A stretch of 64,000 nt of DNA from NCBI RefSeq assembly GCF_000711885.1, contig NZ_JONK01000001.1, forward strand, positions 62,001 to 126,000, given 5' to 3'. The notes beneath the pieces were generated by a model, which searched no databases, was not told the origin of the DNA, and saw only the letters and a list, made by a program, of their open reading frames with translations. A program made the translations under genes and the position numbers. Source of the stretch: Chromobacterium haemolyticum DSM 19808 (GTDB taxonomy: Bacteria > Pseudomonadota > Gammaproteobacteria > Burkholderiales > Chromobacteriaceae). Numbering within the stretch: position 1 is the first letter of the stretch; the number at the start of each line of letters is the position of its first letter. Positions 8,434 to 16,425 of the stretch are shown here, piece after piece.

Positions 8434-9217
8434 GAGAGGGCACCTCGCGAGGCGGCGGCGTGAAATCGGCGGGGCTGATCAGGTCGGTGCCGCACTCCAG
8501 GGTTTCGAACCAGTCCAGAAAGCGCTTCACCATGGGCTTGCCCTGAAAGGAAGCGCCGTGCTGCGGCACGATCCACTCAATGTCCAACTGACGGACCATT
8601 TCCACCCATAGCCTGCAAGCCTTGTTATTGGACATATAACGCCGATGAAAGGCGAGCATGTGGCTGTCATGCAGATGAGCATCGAAATCGCTGACCGGCA
8701 AGCCGGCGGCGTGCCCGTCCATCAGCGAGGCGCCGATATCGCCGGAAAACAGGATTTTGCTGATTGGATCGTAGATCTGAAAAAAACCGACGGTGTGCAA
8801 GTAATGGGCCGGGACGATTTGCAGTTCCGCGCCGCCCAGCCTCAGCCACATGCCGCGCGGCGGAATCGCCACCAGCCGGCCGGCTGTGGCCCCGCGCATG
8901 CAGAAGTGGGGCAAGAAGCGGGTCCATTCTTCGGCGATGATCACCTGAGCGTCGGTGATGAGCAGCCAGCCGCCCACCGAGGCGATGATGTCCGGGTCCT
9001 GATGAGAGGCGAATATGTAGCGAGTGTGCGAGGGCAGGAAGTAGTCGGCCAGTTCCGCGATCAGGTGCTTGTAAGTGAGGTTGCCGCCCGGATCCAGCAA
9101 AATGCCCTCGCCTTGGTCGATGATGGCGAACTGGTTGGATTGTATGCCTTCGCCTTGCACCAGTTCGGTGAAGGCGACGCATTTGTGATTGCCGTCGTCG
9201 TAAAGCACCAATGCCAT
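8426..9217 (-). CDS. ODP-type oxygen-binding diiron protein (metallo-beta-lactamase fold)
   Basis: This 263-residue protein has the MBL fold without a flavodoxin domain. The usual HxHxDH ligand motif is replaced by SHQDPDIIAS (His72, Gln73, Asp74, Asp76), followed by PAHYLHTVGFFQIYD (His138, His141), ILFSGDIG (Asp160) and VPQHGASF. These are hallmarks of ODP proteins, known from spirochaete and Thermotoga chemotaxis, which bind iron and oxygen as sensors and not as hydrolases. The ATG at 9217 has GAGG upstream; TTG 9232 and ATG 9229 are alternatives. It is the first gene of a six-gene operon, so it may supply the oxygen or NO signal for the GTPase system. Confidence 0.8.
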   Translation of the reverse strand: MALVLYDDGNHKCVAFTELVQGEGIQSNQFAIIDQGEGILLDPGGNLTYKHLIAELADYFLPSHTRYIFASHQDPDIIASVGGWLLITDAQVIIAEEWTRFLPHFCMRGATAGRLVAIPPRGMWLRLGGAELQIVPAHYLHTVGFFQIYDPISKILFSGDIGASLMDGHAAGLPVSDFDAHLHDSHMLAFHRRYMSNNKACRLWVEMVRQLDIEWIVPQHGASFQGKPMVKRFLDWFETLECGTDLISPADFTPPPREVPSHD

Positions 9218-9313
9218 AAGCCGCCTCATCAAGCCGGCTGCGCAATGGAAGCGCCGCCGCCAGGTTATGCCGTAAGAATGTGAAGATTCTATGCAAGCGG
9301 TATGGTTGGGGTG

Positions 9314-9327
9314 TTGACTTGGGTCAA
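9314..9327. promoter_or_regulatory. FNR/DNR-like palindrome upstream of the ODP operon
   Basis: The 14-bp palindrome TTGACTTGGGTCAA has the TTGAN-N4-NTCAA layout of FNR/CRP-family boxes, with C and G at the two positions that are T and A in the FNR consensus. It lies 97 bases upstream of the ODP start and about 150 bases upstream of hmp. It would allow oxygen-responsive control of either gene. The match is by eye only. Confidence 0.45.
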
Positions 9328-9375
9328 GACTGCCCAGAGCGAATGTTTGCCCAGGACGATGACAATACCGCGATA

Positions 9376-9398
9376 AAGATGTATAGTTTTTACATCTT
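9376..9398. promoter_or_regulatory. NsrR operator 1 in the ODP/hmp divergent region
   Basis: The arms AAGATGTATA and TTACATCTT form an 11-1-11 inverted repeat of 23 bp that closely follows the NsrR consensus AAGATG...CATCTT. It sits 76 bases before the hmp start and between the two divergent genes. nsrR lies downstream of hmp, so a local NO-sensing loop is likely. Confidence 0.8.
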
Positions 9399-9439
9399 TA
9401 AAGGAGGCCGGGGATCAACCGGCATTTTTTACCCGCTTT

Positions 9440-9462
9440 AAAATGTATGTAAAACACATCTT
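9440..9462. promoter_or_regulatory. NsrR operator 2 in the hmp leader
   Basis: This is a second 23-bp NsrR-type site, with left arm AAAATGTATG and right arm ACACATCTT, ending 12 bases before the hmp ATG and next to its AGGAG ribosome site. NsrR bound here would block transcription or early elongation. Confidence 0.75.
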
Positions 9463-9474
9463 TAGGAGCCTTCC

Positions 9475-10692
9475 ATGCTGAATCCCGAAATCCGCGCCCT
9501 TGTCAAAGCCACTGTTCCGGTGTTGCAGCAACACGGCCTGGCTTTGACCAGCCATTTCTATCGCCGCATGTTCACATACAATCCGGAGTTGAAAAACATC
9601 TTCAATCAAGGGCATCAGCATTCCGGTCAACAGCAGCAGGCGCTGGCGATGGCGGTATTGGCCTACGCCCAGCACATCGACGACCCATCGCCGTTGGCGC
9701 CTGTGCTGACCCGAGTGGCGCACAAACATGTCAGCCTGGGCATTCGGGCCGAGCACTACCCCATCGTCGGCAAGCATTTGCTGGCCTCCATCCAGGAGGT
9801 GCTGGGCGAGGCGGCAACGCCTGAGTTGATAGACGCCTGGGCCGCCGCTTACGGCCAACTGGCGGATATCTTGATCGCCGAGGAGCGCGAGCTGTATCTT
9901 GCCGCCGCCAACAACGAGGGCGGCTGGGCCGGCTGGCGGCCGTTCCGCATTGCGCGCAAGGTGGACGAGAGCGAGGAAATCACATCCTTCTATCTGGTGC
10001 CGGCCGACGGCGGCGCGGTGCCGGGTTTCCGTCCCGGTCAGTATGTTTCGGTCAAGTGCTTTGTTGCGGAATGGGGGCTGGCTCAGCCGCGCCAGTACAG
10101 CCTGTCTGACGCGCCCAATCGCGAACATCTGCGGATTTCGGTCAAACGAGAAGCGGGCGGTGACGGCAAGCCAGCGGGACGAGTGTCCAATCTGTTGCAT
10201 GCGGAAAAGCGGGAGGGCGACATTCTGGAGCTAAGCGCGCCGCAGGGCGATTTTTTCCTGCATGAAGAGCGTAGCGGTCCGGTGGTGCTGATCAGCGCCG
10301 GCGTCGGCCAGACGCCGATGTTGTCCATGCTGCGGCACCTGCTGAAAACCGGCAGCCGCCGGGAAATCCGCTACCTGCACGCGGCTCGCCACGGCGGCGT
10401 GCATGCGATGCGCAACGGTTTGCGAGAGATGCAGGAACGCTACGCGCAGCTGCGCGCCCATGTTTGCTATGAAGCGCCGCGCGCGGAGGATGAACTAGGC
10501 CGGGACTATCAGCAACAAGGCCGTCTACAGCTGAACCAACTGCGTGAAATGACGCTGTTGCCGGATGCTGACTACTATCTGTGCGGCCCGGTGGGCTTCA
10601 TGCTGGCGCAGCGCTCCAGCTTGTTGGACCTGGGCGTGGCGGTGGAGCGGATTCATTTCGAAGTGTTCGGCTCCAACGCCGTCGGCGCTTAA
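9475..10692 (+). CDS. hmp: Flavohaemoglobin, nitric oxide dioxygenase
   Basis: The product has 405 residues in the usual order: globin (1-140) with LTSHFYRRMF (distal Tyr) and ARVAHKHVSLGI (proximal His), FAD-binding domain with RQYSLSDAPN near 205, and NAD-binding domain with LISAGVGQTPMLSML near 270 and YYLCGPVGFM near 365. It converts NO and oxygen to nitrate using NADH in the cytosol. The ribosome site is AGGAG. Two NsrR boxes lie in the leader, so it should be induced by NO. The gene is divergent from the ODP operon, and nsrR follows on the same strand. Confidence 0.97.
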   Translation: MLNPEIRALVKATVPVLQQHGLALTSHFYRRMFTYNPELKNIFNQGHQHSGQQQQALAMAVLAYAQHIDDPSPLAPVLTRVAHKHVSLGIRAEHYPIVGKHLLASIQEVLGEAATPELIDAWAAAYGQLADILIAEERELYLAAANNEGGWAGWRPFRIARKVDESEEITSFYLVPADGGAVPGFRPGQYVSVKCFVAEWGLAQPRQYSLSDAPNREHLRISVKREAGGDGKPAGRVSNLLHAEKREGDILELSAPQGDFFLHEERSGPVVLISAGVGQTPMLSMLRHLLKTGSRREIRYLHAARHGGVHAMRNGLREMQERYAQLRAHVCYEAPRAEDELGRDYQQQGRLQLNQLREMTLLPDADYYLCGPVGFMLAQRSSLLDLGVAVERIHFEVFGSNAVGA

Positions 10693-10698
10693 GCCATT

Positions 10699-10725
10699 GA
10701 GCCGGCGGCGCTTGCCGCCGGGCTC
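10699..10725 (+). terminator. GC-rich hairpin after hmp, without a clear T-run
   Basis: CCGGCGGC and GCCGCCGG form a strong stem around GCTT just after the hmp stop. No T-run follows, so it may be a Rho-dependent end, an attenuator or an mRNA-stabilising hairpin. Confidence 0.4.
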
Positions 10726-10731
10726 CGCCTC

Positions 10732-10875
10732 AGAACCTGTTCAATGTCTGCTGCGCGTCGACGATACGACGTTTAAAACAGTTTCAGAATGCTCGTGTAC
10801 CATGTGTACACTTCGCGTCTTCAGTCATTTTTTGCCTTGTCTCGTGCTTGATCGCTAGGCTTGGAACAGGTTTTA
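10732..10875 (+). repeat. Intergenic repeat copy 3 (plus orientation), forming the nsrR leader
   Basis: The left end is AGAACCTGTTCAATGTCT and the right end is AGGCTTGGAACAGGTT, an imperfect inverted pair. The core carries CTGCTGCGCGTCGACGATACG, AATGCTCGTGTACCATGTG and GCCTTGTCTCG, close to the copy at 1959. It ends five bases before the nsrR start codon and therefore supplies the whole 5' flank of nsrR. Confidence 0.78.
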
Positions 10876-10880
10876 AGACC

Positions 10881-11327
10881 ATGCAATTGACCCGTTTTAC
10901 CGACCTCGGCCTCCGCGTGCTGATGTATCTGACCTGGCAGGAAGAGGGGCAGTTGGCCACCATTCCGGAAATCGCCGCCCGTTTCGAGGTGTCGCGCAAC
11001 CACTTGGTCAAAGTTGTCCATTTCATGGCGCAGCAGGGCTGGCTGCAGACCAGCCGCGGCAAGGGCGGCGGCCTGGCGCTGGCGCGCGCGCCGGAGCAGT
11101 ACCGGGTGGGCGAGGTGGTGCGCGAGCTGGAAGGGCTATCGCAGTTGATAGACTGTGCGGATCCGCCGTGCGCGCTTCGGCAAGGCTGTAGACTCAAGGG
11201 CGCGCTGGACGAAGCCTTGGCGGCGTTTTTCCGGACGCTGGACCAATATACGCTGCGCGATATGATGGCCGCGCCTACCGGCGAGGCCATCGTCCGGCTG
11301 CACCGGCAGCCCTTGCGTCCCGGTTAA
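10881..11327 (+). CDS. nsrR: NO-sensing Rrf2-family repressor NsrR
   Basis: The protein has 148 residues: a winged-helix region (MQLTRFTDLGLRVLMYL, then FEVSRNHLVKVVHFMAQQGWL) and a wing SRGKGGGLALAR. Three Cys at 92, 97 and 103 (DCADPPCALRQGC) match the iron-sulphur ligands of NsrR. The cluster reacts with NO and releases the repressor from DNA. No good ribosome site precedes the ATG; the sequence there is the end of an intergenic repeat, so expression signals must come from that repeat. Targets in view are the two boxes before hmp, and possibly the ODP operon. Confidence 0.93.
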   Translation: MQLTRFTDLGLRVLMYLTWQEEGQLATIPEIAARFEVSRNHLVKVVHFMAQQGWLQTSRGKGGGLALARAPEQYRVGEVVRELEGLSQLIDCADPPCALRQGCRLKGALDEALAAFFRTLDQYTLRDMMAAPTGEAIVRLHRQPLRPG

Positions 11328-11425
11328 TGACATTGTTGTTTTTGTTGAAATTTATATGGATTATCATTTGTAATATTTTTTGGATCTTATTGTCGTGAAC
11401 ACGGCGGGTACTTACACTGCCCGCC

Positions 11426-12283
11426 ATGCGTTATCCCATCCTCCTCCCCGTTATTTTGTTGCTGGCCGCTTGCGATGCGGCCGAATTTTCCAAAATCAGT
11501 CAATCAGCGGAAGTCAAAATCCTGGCCAAGGCCGGAGCAGCCGTGGTGCGCCAGCTGGAACAGGTGACGCGGCCAGCCGCCGACACGGGCGCGCCGGGCC
11601 GGGTACAGGCCGCGCAGTTGGTGAGCGGCGTCAAGCAAGTAGGACACCGTGATTTTTCCAACGCCAAGAAAGTATTGCCGCGGGTGTTTGCCGGCATGGA
11701 GCAGGATTTCTATTGCGGCTGCGACTACCGCGGCAAGGCGGTGGATTGGGCCTCCTGCGGCTATGTGCCGCGGAAATCGGAAACCCGCGCCAGCCGCATC
11801 GAGTGGGAGCACGTGGTGCCGGCCTGGAATCTGGGCCATCAGCGTCAATGCTGGCAGCAAGGCGGCCGCAAGAACTGCGCGGCCAGCGATCCGGTCTTCC
11901 GCATGGCGGAAGGCGATTTGAACAATCTGGTGCCGGCGGTGGGCGAGGTCAACGGCGATCGAGCCAACTTCGCCTACGGCGCGTGGAGTCGCAAGCCGAC
12001 GACGATGTACGGTCAATGCCAATCGGTAACGGATTTCGGCAACAAACGCTTCCAGCCGCGTGAAGAAGTGCGCGGTGTGGCGGCGCGCATCACGCTTTAC
12101 ATGCATGCGCGCTATCAGCTGCGCATGAGCCGGCAGGACCAGCAACTCATGTGCGCTTGGGCGCGCCAGTACCCGGTGAACGCCTGGGAGCGACGTCGCG
12201 ACGCGCGCATCGTCCAACTGCAGGGCGAGGGCAATTTTCTGGTGACGGAGCCGCAGCGCTTGGCAGAGCTGTGCGGAGCTTGA
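11426..12283 (+). CDS. Endonuclease I family nuclease, lipoprotein signal
   Basis: This 285-residue protein belongs to the EndA/Vvn-type nucleases, which cut DNA and RNA outside the cytoplasm using a metal and a His. The signal segment ILLPVILLLAAC ends in a lipobox Cys (residue 16). Core motifs are FYCGCDY near residue 91, the catalytic EWEHVVPAWNLGHQ near 127, and EGDLNNLVPAVGEVNGDRANF near 165, with conserved Cys pairs for disulphides. The lipobox is unusual, since many homologues have an ordinary signal peptide. The AT-rich upstream region 11331-11400 probably holds its promoter. It stands alone between nsrR and the convergent sugar cluster. Confidence 0.9.
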   Translation: MRYPILLPVILLLAACDAAEFSKISQSAEVKILAKAGAAVVRQLEQVTRPAADTGAPGRVQAAQLVSGVKQVGHRDFSNAKKVLPRVFAGMEQDFYCGCDYRGKAVDWASCGYVPRKSETRASRIEWEHVVPAWNLGHQRQCWQQGGRKNCAASDPVFRMAEGDLNNLVPAVGEVNGDRANFAYGAWSRKPTTMYGQCQSVTDFGNKRFQPREEVRGVAARITLYMHARYQLRMSRQDQQLMCAWARQYPVNAWERRRDARIVQLQGEGNFLVTEPQRLAELCGA

Positions 12284-12302
12284 GCGCCGCGGCCGGGCGG
12301 CG

Positions 12303-13160
12303 TTATTTGACCGCGCCGTCCATGCCGCGCATGAAATAGCGCTGACAAAATAGAAATACCAGCAATACCGGCGCGATGGTCAGCACCGCGCCGGCGGCCA
12401 CCATCCGCGTGGAGGTGGCGAAAGCGCCTTTCAAGTACTGCACGCCCACGGACAGCGGGTAGAGGTCAGGGTTCTTCAGCACCACGCTGGGCCAGACATA
12501 GCTGTTCCAGGACCATACCAGGGTGAAGATGGCCAAGGTGGCCAGATAGGGCCGGCTCAGCGGCAGGCATATGCGCCAGAACAGTTGCCAGTCGCCGGCG
12601 CCGTCCATGCGCGCGGCGGCAATGATTTCTTCGGGAATTTCCTCGAAGGCGTGCTTCATCAGGAAAATCCCGAAAGCCCCGGCCAATGTTGGAAGCGCTA
12701 CTCCGACGCGGCTGTCGTCCAGCCCCAGCCAGGACAGGGTCACGTAATTGCTGAGCACATTGGTTTCGCTGGGCAGCAGCAAGGTGGCGATGATGGCGTA
12801 AAACACCCATTGCCGGCCGCGAAAGCGCAGCTGCGCCAGTGCGAAGCCCGCGCAGCTGGAAACCAGCAGCGTGCCGGCAGTGGAGAGGCCAGAGATCAAA
12901 GCGGAGTTCCATAAAAACCGTCCCATCGGGATCTGATCCCATACTTCGCGGAAGTGGGTTAGCGACAAGGGCTCCGGCCAGCGCGGAGGGAAGTCGAACA
13001 CCTGTTCGCCGTTGCCCAAAGCGATCATCAGCGTCCACCCAAACGGATAACAGGCGGCGCAGGCCAGCGCTAGCAGCAACAGGTAGTCCGGCAAGCGCCG
13101 GAGTGCGCGCGCGCGGGCTTGCCGGGCGGGGCGGGCGAGTAGGCTTGAGGCTGCGGTCAT
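12303..13160 (-). CDS. Sugar ABC transporter permease (MalG type)
   Basis: This inner-membrane protein of 285 residues has six predicted helices. The cytoplasmic EAA loop that docks the ATPase is EEIIAAARMDGAGDWQLFWRI near residue 190. The N-terminus carries an Arg-rich stretch before helix 1. I chose the ATG at 13160, which has AGGA upstream, over a longer reading from 13232 that overlaps the partner gene. With the second permease and the binding protein it forms a carbohydrate importer (CUT1 type). No ATPase gene is in the cluster, so a shared MsmK/UgpC-like ATPase elsewhere is probably used. Confidence 0.88.
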   Translation of the reverse strand: MTAASSLLARPARQARARALRRLPDYLLLLALACAACYPFGWTLMIALGNGEQVFDFPPRWPEPLSLTHFREVWDQIPMGRFLWNSALISGLSTAGTLLVSSCAGFALAQLRFRGRQWVFYAIIATLLLPSETNVLSNYVTLSWLGLDDSRVGVALPTLAGAFGIFLMKHAFEEIPEEIIAAARMDGAGDWQLFWRICLPLSRPYLATLAIFTLVWSWNSYVWPSVVLKNPDLYPLSVGVQYLKGAFATSTRMVAAGAVLTIAPVLLVFLFCQRYFMRGMDGAVK

Positions 13161-13177
13161 GGTGAGTGTCCTGAAAG

Positions 13178-14044
13178 CTAGCGGTGGGCGGGGCGCAGCA
13201 GGCGGAAGTTGAGGCCGGCCAGCAATAAGCACACGCCGGTCAGCAGTAAGCCGGCGGCGGCGCCGCGGCCAAAGTCCAACTGATCGAAGCCTTGATGGAA
13301 CATGTAATACAACACAGTGTAGGTGGAGTTCAGCGGGCCGCCGCGCGTCATCACCAACACTTCTTCGAAGGCTTTCAATGCGTCCAGCGTGGAAATCAGG
13401 CTGCAGAACAAGATGGTGGGCCTTAGCATCGGCAGCGTGATGCGCCAGAAACGCTGCCAGGCATTGGCGCCGTCCAGCACGGCCGCTTCCTGCATCTCCG
13501 CCGGAATCGCCTGCAGGCCGGCGAGGTAGAGCACCATGTAGTAGCCGATCCCGCGCCAGAAGGTGACGAACATCACCGAGAACAGGGCGATGTCCTCATC
13601 GCTGAGAAAGCCGATCTCCTGTTGCGCGGTCAAAAGCCGCAGCCAGCGCAGCGCGCTGTTGAGCACGCCGTAATCGGCGTACATCCAGTTCCACATGATG
13701 CCGACCACGGCTACGGTGGTGATCACCGGCAGGTAGACGGCGGCGCGGAACAACTTGATGCCGCGCAAGGGCCGGTTGGCCAGCAGCGCCAGCGCAATGG
13801 CGGCCAGCTGGATCGCCGGCACCACCAGCAGATAGAGTAGGGAGTTGCGCATCGCGCGCCAGAACACCTCGTCCTGCAGCAGGAATTCGAAGTTTTCCAG
13901 GCCCGCCCACTGCGGTGGCGACAGCAGGTCATAGCGGGTAAAGGCCAGGTAAGCTCCGAACAGCAAGGGCCAGAAGGTGAACACCGCCATTAGCGATAGA
14001 GCCGGAGCCAGGAACAGCCAAGCGTTGCGGGCGCTGGATTTCAT
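13178..14044 (-). CDS. Sugar ABC transporter permease (MalF type)
   Basis: This inner-membrane protein of 288 residues begins MKSSARNAWLFLAPALSLM and has six predicted helices. The EAA loop is AEMQEAAVLDGANAWQRFWRI near residue 185, and FWRGIGYYMVLYLAGLQAIP precedes it, which is typical of CUT1 permeases. It pairs with the MalG-type permease downstream (17 bases) and follows the binding protein by 10 bases. The substrate is inferred from the neighbouring kinase and GH9 glycosidase to be an amino-sugar oligosaccharide. Confidence 0.9.
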   Translation of the reverse strand: MKSSARNAWLFLAPALSLMAVFTFWPLLFGAYLAFTRYDLLSPPQWAGLENFEFLLQDEVFWRAMRNSLLYLLVVPAIQLAAIALALLANRPLRGIKLFRAAVYLPVITTVAVVGIMWNWMYADYGVLNSALRWLRLLTAQQEIGFLSDEDIALFSVMFVTFWRGIGYYMVLYLAGLQAIPAEMQEAAVLDGANAWQRFWRITLPMLRPTILFCSLISTLDALKAFEEVLVMTRGGPLNSTYTVLYYMFHQGFDQLDFGRGAAAGLLLTGVCLLLAGLNFRLLRPAHR

Positions 14045-14054
14045 TGTTGCGCGC

Positions 14055-15299
14055 TTACTTCAACTGCCGGTTCCAGAACACGACCGCCTCGTCCAGCGCC
14101 AGCTGGGCGTCCTTGCGGCCGGTGACCGCGGCTTCCACGCTGTCCACCAGTTTTTTCTTCAGGTCCGCCAGCCGCGGCACCCCGCTCAGGCTGAAGGTGC
14201 GGATGTCCGGCGCAGCCTTGGCGCCCTGGGCGCGGGCGATGTCGACCAGGCTGCCACCGGCCTGGGTGAAATAAGGATCACGCAGCGCTGCGCGAGTGGA
14301 GGGGAAGGTGGCTCCGGTGACTTTGGAGAACGCCAGCTGCTGAGCGTCGCTGGTCAGGAAGCGAGCGAACTTGATCGCTTCGGCTTGAGTGGACGCAGGC
14401 AGCCCTTTGGATACTGCCCAGCCGAACTGGTAGCCGCCCTGTGTCACGCCAGTGGGCCCCAGCGGCGCCGGTTGGACCCGGCTGACCTCGAAGATGGCGC
14501 GGGCGTCGGTCTGGGTGCGCCTCACCGCGGTGGGCGCGGTTTCCATCATTGCCAGCCGGCCGCTGTTGTAGAGCTTGACGCTGGCCTGGTAGTTGTCATC
14601 GGCGAACAGGTTCTCCTTGGCCAGCGCGCCGGCTTTGTAAGCGTCGGCGTACTGGCGCAGCAAGGCCACATGCGCCGGGCTGTTGAAGACCGCCTTGCCG
14701 TTTTGCAGCAGAGGCAAGCCGCGGCCAAGCATGATGCCGTCGATCTGGCCCAACTGCGGCAGCAGGCCGGGCACGCCGGTCTTGACGCGGATGGCTTTGG
14801 CGGCGGCCAGTTGCTGCTCCAGGCTGGCCAGCTTGCGCGCCGGATCCAGGCCGGCCTTGCGGAACAGCTCGCCGTTGAGCACCAGCACATTGACGTTGTT
14901 GTACCAAGGGTAGGCGTAGAGCTTGCCGCCCACGCTGAGGTCGGCCAGCGCATTGGGCAGATAAGCGGCCTTGTCCGCTGCCAGTGCGCTGTCCAGCGGC
15001 AAGAGTGCGCCTTTCTGCGCGTATTTATACAAGCGGGGCACGTCGTGGTTAATCAGCGCCGGCGGCCGGCCGGCGGCGATGGCGGCGTTGAGCTTGGTCT
15101 CGAAGCCCTCGTTGAACACATCCACCCAGCGCAGTTCGACATTGGGATTTTGCGCCTCGTACTGTTTCTTGGCGGCGGCGAAATAGGCGTCGAATTGCGG
15201 CTTGAGCGAGTCGGTCCAGTATTCGACCACGATTTTGTCGGCGCGGGCCGGGCCGGCCAGGGCCAGCAAGCCGGCGAGCAGCAGCGGGGAAAGGCGCAT
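14055..15299 (-). CDS. Extracellular sugar-binding protein of an ABC importer
   Basis: This protein of 414 residues has a Sec signal peptide (MRLSPLLLAGLLALAGPARA, cleavage after Ala). The mature part begins DKIVVEYWTDSLKPQFDAYF and shows the family 1 binding-protein layout, with PALINHDVPRLYKYAQKGAL near 80 and YAYPWYNNVNVLVLNGELF near 130. It delivers a periplasmic sugar to the two permeases. The gene follows the BadF-type kinase by 27 bases on the same strand. By context the ligand could be chitobiose, glucosamine oligomers or a related amino sugar; the sequence alone does not decide. Confidence 0.88.
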   Translation of the reverse strand: MRLSPLLLAGLLALAGPARADKIVVEYWTDSLKPQFDAYFAAAKKQYEAQNPNVELRWVDVFNEGFETKLNAAIAAGRPPALINHDVPRLYKYAQKGALLPLDSALAADKAAYLPNALADLSVGGKLYAYPWYNNVNVLVLNGELFRKAGLDPARKLASLEQQLAAAKAIRVKTGVPGLLPQLGQIDGIMLGRGLPLLQNGKAVFNSPAHVALLRQYADAYKAGALAKENLFADDNYQASVKLYNSGRLAMMETAPTAVRRTQTDARAIFEVSRVQPAPLGPTGVTQGGYQFGWAVSKGLPASTQAEAIKFARFLTSDAQQLAFSKVTGATFPSTRAALRDPYFTQAGGSLVDIARAQGAKAAPDIRTFSLSGVPRLADLKKKLVDSVEAAVTGRKDAQLALDEAVVFWNRQLK

Positions 15300-15326
15300 G
15301 GGGAGTCCTTTTCGGAGAGAGGGAGA

Positions 15327-16193
15327 TCAGGCAGCCAGCAAGAGCAGCGCGCCTGCGCAGGCGTCGCCCTGCGGCGGGCTGAGCCGGGCGGCGAATTCCG
15401 GCGGCAGCCAGTCGCGCAGCGCTTGGCCCAGGCCGCCGCACAGCGCCACCGGCAAGCTTTCATCCGGGTCCAGCGCCTTGGCGATGGACCAGGCGTCGCG
15501 ACCGGCCTGACGCAGCAGTTCGGCCGCCAGCGAATCCCGGCGGCCGTTGGCCACCACCAGCGGCGCCAGCTGTGCGAAGAGCGTCGGGGTGGCGCGGCCG
15601 TTCCAGGCCATCATCGCCTGCCAGTCGCCGCCCACATGCTCCAGCACCGCCCGCGTCAGCGGCGTCGGCTCCATGCGGCCGTCCAGCGCCATCTGCGCGT
15701 ACTGGGCGGCACGCTGGCCCAGCCAGGCGCCGCTGGCCTCGTCGCCGCTGGGGTAGCCCCAGCCGCCGACTTCGCGGTGGCCGCCGCCCGGATACAGCGC
15801 TTCGCCTATGCTGCCGGTGCCCAGCGCCACGATCACGCCGGGGCGGCCGCCATGGGCGCCCAGCAAAGTGGTGTAGCCATCGGTGGCCAGGCGCAAGCGG
15901 GCGTAGCCGGGATCGGCGGCGCGGAAGGCGTCGGCCCAGCCTGCGTTGTGCACGCCGGACAGACCAAGGCCGATCGCGCATTGCGCCGGCGGCGCCAGCG
16001 GCAGGCCGGCCTGCTCGAAGGCGCGAGCGATGACTTCGTTCACGGCGGCCCAGGCTTGCGGCACGCCGCGCGACAAGGCGGAGGGGCCGCCTTCCGCGTG
16101 GGCCAGCGGGCGGGCGCGCGCGTCGCTCAAACAGACGCGGGTGCCGCTGCCGCCGCCATCGACGCCCAAGCGATATTCAAAAGCTTCAGTCAC
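15327..16193 (-). CDS. BadF/BadG-family sugar kinase, probable N-acetylglucosamine or glucosamine kinase
   Basis: This 288-residue ATPase-fold kinase has the phosphate-1 loop GVDGGGSGTRVCLSD near residue 10, phosphate-2 VALGTGSIGEA near 117, and adenosine motif LPVALCGGLGQAL near 255. The motif GGWGYPSGDEASGAWLG near 135 is typical of GlcNAc kinases of this superfamily, such as the GspK-like enzyme in Vibrio chitobiose operons. I chose a GTG start at 16193 because AAGGA lies seven bases upstream; longer frames read into the regulatory palindrome. It heads the operon kinase, binding protein, permease, permease, opposite the ROK regulator. Confidence 0.85.
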   Translation of the reverse strand: MTEAFEYRLGVDGGGSGTRVCLSDARARPLAHAEGGPSALSRGVPQAWAAVNEVIARAFEQAGLPLAPPAQCAIGLGLSGVHNAGWADAFRAADPGYARLRLATDGYTTLLGAHGGRPGVIVALGTGSIGEALYPGGGHREVGGWGYPSGDEASGAWLGQRAAQYAQMALDGRMEPTPLTRAVLEHVGGDWQAMMAWNGRATPTLFAQLAPLVVANGRRDSLAAELLRQAGRDAWSIAKALDPDESLPVALCGGLGQALRDWLPPEFAARLSPPQGDACAGALLLLAA

Positions 16194-16226
16194 GATGCTG
16201 TCCTTGGTCAAATGCGTGCGTTCGGC

Positions 16227-16254
16227 GCAAATCACTGAAACATCAGTGATTTGC
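16227..16254. promoter_or_regulatory. Perfect 11-bp inverted repeat, candidate operator of the sugar cluster
   Basis: GCAAATCACTG and CAGTGATTTGC are exact inverted arms around AAACAT. The site lies in the 232-base gap between the kinase operon (minus) and the ROK regulator (plus), 34 bases from the kinase GTG start. It is a likely binding site for the adjacent ROK repressor, though another regulator is possible. Confidence 0.65.
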
Positions 16255-16425
16255 ATTGTCGCGATGCGATGCCATTGGCGTTTTTGGAAATTCAATCATT
16301 ACAATGGCATTTCGTCAAGTTGATTTATTTAATTGTGTCGACGACACGGCCCGGCAGTCGCCGCCGATGCAACAGGCCTTGCCGGCGCGCTTGTCCGCCC
16401 TGCGCCGGGTCGCCATACTGCCTCC

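Noticed and set aside
11331-11400. Fur box near GGATTATCATTTGTAAT
   Set aside because: Only part of the 19-bp Fur consensus is matched, and AT-rich promoter sequence gives such partial matches by chance.
13977-16238. A 753-codon open frame on the plus strand
   Set aside because: It is the antisense of the binding-protein and kinase genes, which have clear family motifs. The GC-rich third positions keep the opposite strand open.
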